From the NCBI GenBank assembly GCA_002778215.1, contig PCDM01000001.1, forward strand, positions 2,480,001 to 2,544,000: DNA of 64,000 nt. Direction: 5' to 3'. Positions 57,657 through 64,000 of this stretch are shown here, in pieces (the stretch's first letter is position 1; each line of letters starts with the position of its first letter). Position numbers and translations under genes: made by a program. Source of the DNA: Esteya vermicola. Its lineage: Eukaryota; Ascomycota; Sordariomycetes; Ophiostomatales; Ophiostomataceae. The notes under the pieces are model-generated. The model had not been told where the DNA came from and searched no databases. It saw nothing but the letters and a program-made list of their open reading frames with translations.

Positions 57657-58554
57657 GATGGTGTGAATCCAAACAAGAAAAAGTCACACAAGACGGAAAG
57701 GATGAGAGGGGGGGGGGGAGATGAAAAGTCTTTATTGTAACCATGTATATACCCTGGCATGATGCCCATCCTACCTACTCGCATTGCCCCATCCGTCTAT
57801 ACGAACCAGGCTCGAGGAAGTTCTTGGGTCTTGGTCTGGCGTGAGCCCATGGTAAGCTCTCACCCATGAATTGCGCCATCGCCACGGCCCAGTTCTTGGC
57901 TTCTTGGCTCACGCTCTCATACTGTGCAACAAGAATGGAAATACTCGTATTCCCATTGGGCGAGCAGCCAAACAGGTTGGCGCAAACCCCCCTTCTCAAC
58001 GAGACAATGAATCTATTTCAAAAAGGACCTTGGAGATCGCCGCCCGTTGCACTCGTGCCTGGATCATCCCGAGAGATCTCCATAACCACAGACATCATCG
58101 TGCAGGTCGCCGTAGATGAACTGACCACTGTGGTGGCTGTCGTTCCTGAGCACTTCTGTCATGAATCTCAATGTCATGCTATGCATTGACAAATAAAAAA
58201 CCAACCATTCAGAGACTGGGCAAAATAAAAACTAAAATGACACAATCGATATCCTGTACATAGTCGCATATAGTCGCAGGACTAGCCAGATAGCTGCATG
58301 AACTGTCCATTCACACTTTAAAGACGAGCGTTGCCAAGCCAGCCATGGCGTGCTACTTAGACACGAGAAATACCGAGCAGTCTTGTCGGCACATTGAGTT
58401 CTAGATTCAGACTCTCCTGATATCCAGGTTGCTTATCTCTTGCCGTCGCCGGTCGTCACAACCGCTTATTTCTTATGTCACTGCACCCGCCATCGTGAGA
58501 GAAAAAGGGGAAAAGGAGCAAACAATCTACCCCTCAAGTGACAAGAATTCAGCC
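57657..58554. other. Divergent promoter region, with a possible coding relic
   Basis: About 900 bp between the transporter start (minus) and the dioxygenase start (plus). On the minus strand, 58188-57778 gives two protein-like readings separated by a frame change (VLRNDSHHSGQFIYGDLHDD, then TSATGGDLQGPF, a stop, and VCANLFGCSPNGNTSISILV). This suggests a dead secreted-protein gene, but no family was recognised. Confidence 0.4.
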
Positions 58555-59695
58555 ATGCCCTCTGCTCCGCTCTATCCCAGCTACCTGCCAACACGCCCAG
58601 AGGGCTTTACCGCCCCTGTTCCGGTCACGCCATTCGATGGGGATGAGCCTGGGCGCCGAGCCGATCCCACCAAAGCCGCTCTTCTCAAGACCGCCACCAA
58701 GGTCGTCCAGATCACTCCGCGCATCGGCACCGAGATCGATGGCGTCCAGATCAGTCGGCTCTCCTCTGACGGCCTGGACGAGCTCGCTCTCCTAGCTGCA
58801 GAGAGGGGTGTCGTGGTGTTTGTATGTAGTGTTTCTCTTGTCCCCTCTTGTCCCTCCGTGTCCATCACATCTGGACCCTCATCCAACTCTTGCAGAGAAA
58901 CCAAGACTTTGCCGACATTGGCTTTGAGAAGCAGCTGGATATTGTGCGACACTATGGACCCCTCCACCAGCATCCCACCATGGGCTATCCCGAGGGTACG
59001 GGTCCAGAGTTCCACGTCGTCTATGCAGATGAGAAAGTGTATGTATTTTGATTTTTCTGATTCTCTGATTCTGACCCTGACTCACTTGTCTTACCAACAG
59101 TGGAAACCTTCGGTCGCTGCTTGGCCCTCGCACCGCCTACGACCTCTGGCACGTCGACCAGACCTTTACACCCAACGTGCCCGCCACCACCTTCTTCTGG
59201 GTCCTCGAGAGCCCCGAGACCGGCGGTGGCGATACCGCCTTCACGTCGCTGACGGCCGCCTACGAGGCCCTCTCGCCCGCCTTCCGCCAGACCCTTGCCC
59301 CCCTGCGCCTCTTTCACACCTCGGCATCGGCTGCGGAGATTGCCCGCGTCGGCACGCAGCGAGCACTGCAGGAGGCCATCAGTGCCGTGCACCCGCTCGT
59401 CATTGAGCAGCCCGTCACGGGCAAGCCTGTCCTGTGGGTGAACCCGACCATCGCCCGCAAGGTCGAGGGTTTCCTGCCCGAGGAGTCCGACCACCTGCTC
59501 GGCTTCCTGCACAACCATATCAGGAGCCTGGATTTCACCTGCCGCGTGCGCTGGGAGAAGGGCACCGTCGTCGTCTGGGACCAGCGGACCGCTGCCCATA
59601 CGGCCATTCCCGACTTTGGAGACGGCGAGCGGCGACACATGGTGCGTGTCATACCATATGGATCTCAGCCACAGCCAGCTTTTCCGCAGCCGTAG
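58555..59695 (+). CDS. TauD/TfdA-type 2-oxoglutarate and Fe(II)-dependent dioxygenase (sulfonate dioxygenase-like)
   Basis: Three exons, 58555-58821, 58896-59038 and 59101-59695, giving 334 aa. The family start is ITPRIGTEIDGVQISRLSSD, and GVVVFRNQDF closes exon 1. The iron ligands fit H-x-D in LWHVDQTFTP and a distal His in DQRTAAHTAIPDF. The 2-oxoglutarate Arg is probably in RRHMVRVIPYG. FFWVLESPETGGGDTAFTSL is the usual core motif, and GPLHQHPTMGYPEGTG is present. The closest group I know is the fungal sulfonate/taurine dioxygenases such as yeast Jlp1, which release sulfite from alkyl sulfonates. A TfdA-like herbicide or another small acid substrate is possible. It is divergent from an ACS-type transporter with 898 bp between starts. 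Confidence 0.9.
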
Positions 59696-59977
59696 TGCGC
59701 CAGCACCAAAGCACGAGTTGGGCCGTTGGAGAGAAAATGGATATGTAGACGGCAGACAGCCCTACGCTCTACTTCGCGTCTATTTGCTGCAGGGAAAAGG
59801 CCAGAGAACAAGAGAATAAAAAGAAATGCATGTTGCACTATGCCAGTTTTTGCGTAGCTATTGCGAGGAGATCCCCTAGGCGGTCCTCTTGGGACTCTAT
59901 TCGCATACCACGCGAGCCACAGTTCCATGCATGGAGATGTCGGTGTGATGAGCTTGAGCCTGAGCATTGTACAGCTC

Positions 59978-60731
59978 CTACTGCCCGAATAACCTGGGAA
60001 CCTCACACATGCGTATCATATATTGATCCCGTACTTCGGGCCAGTCGTTTGCACTAGGACCGAGGCAGCTCCAGTAGCGAACGGCGGGTATTTCCAGCGC
60101 GCTCTTGTCCCGGATAATATGAAATCTGGTCTGTGCTTCATACGGGGTCCCATTGTGGGCGATTCTTGTCCGTGGCATGTATAGGCAGCGGACAAGCCTC
60201 GCCTGCTCGTACCAGTCACGGTGGGATCTGGTGCCTGTGCGACCCGCCGTCCAATGCATACAGAGCGGCGGCAATCTGGTGGCAGGAGATGGCCACCAGC
60301 TCCAAGAGGCGGAGGTGGAATTCCTCAGCGCCCGGGGTGGTCGACTGGAATGTGTCGATGGTCTACGTAGAGCAAAAAAAGGTGCGTCTGTCTGGCTTGT
60401 TCCGTGTATGCTGTAAACTGTCTGACTCACCTGCAGCGCAAAGGAAAGGTCAGAAAATCAAAGGGCGTCGCGCATCTGACGAGCCCTGGTCTAGGAAGCC
60501 AGGGCAAATCTGATCGTGTCCGAGCACGCGCACTGGATGGTCGCAAGGAATGGCACAACTATACACACCCTTGATCTCATCGCACGCCGGAAGTCCGTCT
60601 AGAATTTAGGCATAGGCGTCGAGGGCACTGTCGAGACTGAGGACATTTGTCACGGCACGGACGAGGCCCGTCCTGTGCTCGTCATCCAGCACGTCGATGG
60701 ACAACGTTGTCTCGGAATGAGAATCTGCCAT
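59978..60731 (-). pseudogene. Decayed paralog of the gene at 54804
   Basis: The minus strand gives pieces of the same family in order, in different frames. From an ATG at 60731 come DVLDDEHRTGLVRAVTNVLS and LDSALDAYA, then a TAA stop at 60608-60606 where the intact gene has CAG (Gln), then ILDGLPA. Further on come FLDQ, a frame change, ARQMRDA and a TGA. After the intron position comes LRLLELVAISCHQIAAALYA and then another stop. The centre of about 130 residues (the ADIAGYW part) is missing. The end is EAQTRFHIIRDKSALEIPAV and NDWPEVRDQ. Several stops, frameshifts and a deletion show that it is not functional. Inverted relative to the intact copy. Confidence 0.85.
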
Positions 60732-62570
60732 GATAGAATGCCTCTAGATTCGAGGGTGTGACTGAAGAGATGAGATCAGATGGTCGTACGTAGAGAGGAA
60801 CTTTGCATCGAACGGTGACCAGACATGGAGGGGTTGTCCACCCATTTGGGGGCCAGCGCTGATCTCATTACTGAGCTGTTCATATTACCATGTAGGAATT
60901 TCAGATGCTATGATGCCACAGAAAATGGTGGTACGACCGAATTCATTCCTATACTACTGCAGGCTTGATTTGCGGCTCTCTATAGTGCTTTACTTTTCAT
61001 GTTTTCAGATCCTGTTATCAGTTCAGTCTAGTGATGACAAGTAGATTTGACATACACATGTAAAAATGAGGTTCGACGATGATGAGGCTGAAGAGAACGA
61101 TGCTAAAAGACATGTGAGACTGCACCTGTATCCAAAAAAAGCCCAGCTATTTACTACGTTGGGAATATTTCGACTATAGTAATAGGAACATGAAAAAAGA
61201 TTTTATAGGTATCGCCTAGTCCATGCCTGTCATGAAAGGCATGAATAATGTTGCCTCTGACGCAAGGCTGTGTAAGGGCAAGTCACCTTGATTCGACACT
61301 ATGGCGAGAACTCGGGCACGCCCAACCCTTTCCCTTCTTTATCACCATGGGCAGGCTATGGGGAGATGACTTTTCTCAATCGGAAACATCTGCGCCGTGA
61401 GGGCAGGCCTCGACGACAGGCCTCTGCTGTTTGCCGACAGGATCGACCGATGCTAGCATGCACTTGCGCAGATGCAGAGCTGGGGGCCATAGAGGAGGCG
61501 GTCCGAGGAGCCTTTTGAGAAGGAGGACCGAGCCTGGATTGAGCAGCAGAGTGGCATCACGCTGGACGAGACAGGATGGCCAGGAGAGGAGCAGATCGGG
61601 GTGCCAGTCTAGGATATGGTAGGCTGGCAGACAGCGAGGGATACGAGAGACAGCCAGCGTGCAGCCTTTCTGGTCAATGCAGGTCTGATTCTCGTGTTAC
61701 TCCGTCTTAGCTCTTGCATACATACGATGGATTTCACCGACAAGGAGAAGCAGCCAAATCTCTGCGCTCGATAGTATAGGAGCAGTTCCTTCTGCCCTAC
61801 GTTACCTCGTGATCATCCATAAGAAGAGCACGGCCGGATCCTACTTTTTGGCTGAGACCTTGCTGGCATTAGGCTGCGTGCCTTTTTTTGCGAGTCTGTC
61901 GTGCTGTGTCTTTTCTGTGGATTGGCTGCCTTGGGGAGGTCGCCGGTGAGACAATTGTGCGTGCTCGGCCTGTCGAGACGTTTTGTAACATTCCAGAACC
62001 GCTAGAACACAAAAATAGATACAGGTCTGTTTTCCTCTCCCGCCTCCATATGGCTGCCGAGGACTGTACGCTCCGGGGTCGCTGCAGGCAGGATCCTACT
62101 CGTCAGACACTATGAAAAAAAAACAGAGGAAGGAATCGTGGATGAGAAAGGGGCAAGGAATGCGCAGATAATTAACCTTCAAAAAAGAAAAGGGTTTACA
62201 GCTCACGCTCACAGGACTCCGCTCTAGAACGCTGACAAAACATTCAGAGACGTCAAGAGACCCCTGTCTTGCATCGAAGCAGCTTCCATTTAGGCATGAG
62301 AATTGACAGAGCCGAATGGCTGAGGGGCGTCCTGGTCTCTGCCCGCCATTATCTGATATCCTCAGCTCTGATTCTGAGCAAGAGCATCTGATCTGATTTG
62401 CGTAGTAGCCGGCAGCCGAGAGCCCGTATAAATACCAGCCGTACTTCCCCTGCTGCTTCATCCAACATTCCTCACCATCTCACCATCTTCTCATCTCCTC
62501 TGCTCAGCATATCCAGTTCTCATCACCTTTTTGTATCTACTCTCACTTCTTCCACCTCAACACGATCAAT
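60732..62570. other. Gene-poor accessory region with possible coding relic
   Basis: No intact gene. Between about 61320 and 61960 (+) there are protein-like fragments broken by stops (DDRPLLFADRIDR, EEPFEKEDRAWIEQQSGITL, GWPGEEQIGVPV, LVIIHKKSTAGSYFLAETLL). They are suggestive of a dead gene, but no family could be named. The last 150 bp belong to the promoter of the secreted-protein gene. Confidence 0.4.
62427..62434 (+). promoter_or_regulatory. TATA box of the small secreted protein gene
   Basis: TATAAATA, 144 bp before the start codon at 62571, followed by a CT/CATC-rich leader. A clear TATA promoter fits a strongly regulated secreted protein. Confidence 0.6.
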
Positions 62571-63037
62571 ATGAAGTCTGTCGCCGTCCTCGTTCTTGCT
62601 GCCGCAGCTGCCGCTGTTGCCGAGAAGCCCGTCTTCAACGCGAAGAACTTTGCAGCTGGCTGCAAGACCGACGGCTCGTGCTAGTTCGTATTTCTCATCT
62701 TGTCCCTCTACCTCGTATCGTCTTGCCAGACTGACGGGAAAACAGCTGGAAGTTTGACGTTTACCCTGCCGGAGGGGACGCGAACAAGGCCACTCACTGC
62801 GAGAAAAGCCTGTCGGCGAGCAGCCTGCCCGATATCGCTGACAGTCCCTGTGCTGACACGAGCATCACCTTTGATGTCTACGGCACGGAGAGCGGCTGGA
62901 CCGTTAGGGTGGAGCAGTCGTCCAAGAAACTGGTTGGCTATCATCCCATCAACTACTTTGACGTCAAGGCCATGGACAATAACAAAGTCTTTTCTCCGAC
63001 GTACATTGGCGGTACCTCCTTCACCCTGAACGAATAG
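62571..63037 (+). CDS. Small secreted cysteine-containing protein
   Basis: Two exons, 62571-62683 and 62746-63037, giving 134 aa. The signal peptide is MKSVAVLVLAAAAAAVAEKP. The first exon stops at TGC TA|GTTCGT, inside what would be a TAG stop. Splicing to CAG|CTGG turns it into Tyr, giving GCKTDGSCYWKFDVYPAGGD. Four Cys remain in the mature part (two near residues 31 and 37, then one in THCEKS and one in SPCADTS), enough for two disulfides. The rest looks like a small beta-rich extracellular domain (ITFDVYGTESGWTVRVEQSS, VGYHPINYFDVKAMDNNKVF). I do not recognise the family. Size and layout match fungal effector or antimicrobial-type secreted proteins, which is an inference. Confidence 0.82.
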
Positions 63038-63482
63038 GCCAGCCACGGGGGACAGATCCTGTTCGATGAAAGCCGGGGCCTGGTTTGCCCGACTGTAGAT
63101 TGTTCTGTCGCAGTGTGGCCCTCCGTCAAAGAATGTTACGAATCCAGGGGGGGGCCATTCTGCAGAAAATAAAATTGTGTGCAAAAAAAAAATAGTCTGA
63201 TAGTATATTCTTAATAAAATCCATCAGCCGTCTGATCTATTCCTCGGTATGGGAATTATATATCGCTCGATGATTCGTTTCTATAATCTCTTCTCGCAAG
63301 TCCCTATAGTAACTTGTTATGCAGTTGTTGAGTAGATCACGTGATTTGTGTCATTGTGTAGTGTGGCACTCCACTAATAAAGCTGGACCTGTTTTAGTTT
63401 TAGTGCTCTAGTGATTCCTGCACGAAAAAGAGTACTGCCGTCAGTCTTATTCCTTACTTTTTCTCCTCCGCCAGCTGGATCG
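63038..63482. other. Intergenic region
   Basis: 3' flank of the secreted-protein gene and promoter of prp38. Contains the palindrome ATCACGTGAT at 63336-63345, the same 10-mer as before rpl10a. Confidence 0.5.
63336..63345. promoter_or_regulatory. E-box palindrome ATCACGTGAT upstream of prp38
   Basis: Perfect 10-bp palindrome 138 bp before the start codon, a possible Cbf1-type bHLH site. Identical to 17624-17633. Confidence 0.4.
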
Positions 63483-64000
63483 ATGACGACCACCCCCTCA
63501 CGTACCATGCGAGACGATCAGCGACCGGCGCTGCACCGAGCCGACGAGCGCCGGTTCGTAGACGAGCGCGGCTCGTCCGCCTCGCTGGCGCCCAACGGGC
63601 TCAACCCAGCCACGATTATGGAAAAGGCAGTGCGCGAGCGGATCATTGAGAGCTATTTCTGGAAGGAGCAGTGCTTTGGCGTGAACGAGGCGGACATTGT
63701 CGACCGCGTCGTGGATCACGTGCACTGCATTGGCGGCACCACGGGCACTTCGCAGCGGCCCACGCCCTTTCTCTGCCTCGCCTTTAAGCTGCTGCAGCTG
63801 GCACCTGACGACGCCATCCTCGACGTCTACCTGTCCTACGGCGGCGAAAAGTTCAAGTACCTGCGCGCGCTCGCCCTCTTTTACGTGCGCTTGACACGAC
63901 CTGCCGCTGCCGTCTTCCAGACGCTCGAGCCGTTCCTGGCGGACCGACGCAAGCTGCGGCGCAAAGGCCGCGCCGGCACGGTGCTGACGTTTATCGACGC
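63483..64000 (+). CDS. prp38: Pre-mRNA-splicing factor PRP38, 3' partial
   Basis: Open from the ATG at 63483 to the window edge, 172 codons. After a polar N-terminus come NGLNPATIMEKAVRERIIES, YFWKEQCFGVNEADIVDRVV, TGTSQRPTPFLCLAFKLLQL, DDAILDVYLSYGGEKFKYLR and ALALFYVRLTRPAAAVFQTL, the PRP38 domain in the right order. PRP38 is a core U4/U6.U5 tri-snRNP-associated (B complex) factor needed for spliceosome activation. About 40-60 residues of the domain and the usual Arg-rich tail lie outside the window. No intron was seen so far. Confidence 0.96.
   Translation, partial: MTTTPSRTMRDDQRPALHRADERRFVDERGSSASLAPNGLNPATIMEKAVRERIIESYFWKEQCFGVNEADIVDRVVDHVHCIGGTTGTSQRPTPFLCLAFKLLQLAPDDAILDVYLSYGGEKFKYLRALALFYVRLTRPAAAVFQTLEPFLADRRKLRRKGRAGTVLTFID

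Noticed and set aside
56388..57740. 450-aa + strand ORF, acidic and Gly-rich
   Set aside because: Antisense of the MFS transporter. Composition is the mirror of hydrophobic codons.
62671..62685. Apparent premature TAG stop in the secreted protein
   Set aside because: A GTTCGT donor inside the stop joins in phase to CAG|CTGG, giving one continuous 134-residue protein.

Overview
The window is nuclear DNA of a filamentous ascomycete, most likely a Sordariomycete. Reasons: short introns of mostly 50-190 bp with GTAAGT/GTATGT donors and CTAAC-type branch sites, pyrimidine-rich leaders, the fungal lysine enzyme homoisocitrate dehydrogenase, a Rap/Krev-type Ras protein, and several proteins typical of Pezizomycotina. 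I could not fix the genus. About 21 protein genes were rebuilt exon by exon. In every complete gene the exon lengths sum to a multiple of three. No rRNA, tRNA, CRISPR array or intact mobile element was seen.

Layout. 0-8 kb: the 3' part of a Gln-rich SS18/SSXT-like coactivator, then a large TBC-domain RabGAP (Gyp5 type). 9.6-20 kb: reticulon, a vacuolar PQ-loop protein, NADH pyrophosphatase, ribosomal protein L10a, and a large basic disordered protein of unknown function. 21.8-28.8 kb: homoisocitrate dehydrogenase facing 5-oxoprolinase tail to tail, then a WrbA-type quinone reductase. 30-34.7 kb: a secretory-pathway membrane protein with acidic/basic repeats and a Rap/Krev-1 GTPase with seven exons. 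34.7-40.1 kb: a gene-free stretch rich in the GTAC/TACGAGTAC motif family. 40-53.9 kb: a second PQ-loop protein whose reading frame needs a one-nucleotide exon, Cms1, Rac1, CENP-T, Shy1/SURF1 and a small membrane-anchored protein. 54.8-64 kb: an accessory-looking end. It holds an uncharacterised Ascomycota-family protein and a decayed inverted copy of it, a divergent ACS-type transporter and TauD-type dioxygenase pair (possible sulfonate use), a small secreted cysteine-containing protein, and the start of PRP38.

Most genes are housekeeping and form no operon-like unit. The one likely functional pair is the transporter/dioxygenase. The most unusual signals are the run of tiny exons (18, 13, 1, 16 and 11 nt) in the gene at 40150-41850 and the exact 16-bp palindrome found at three intergenic sites.
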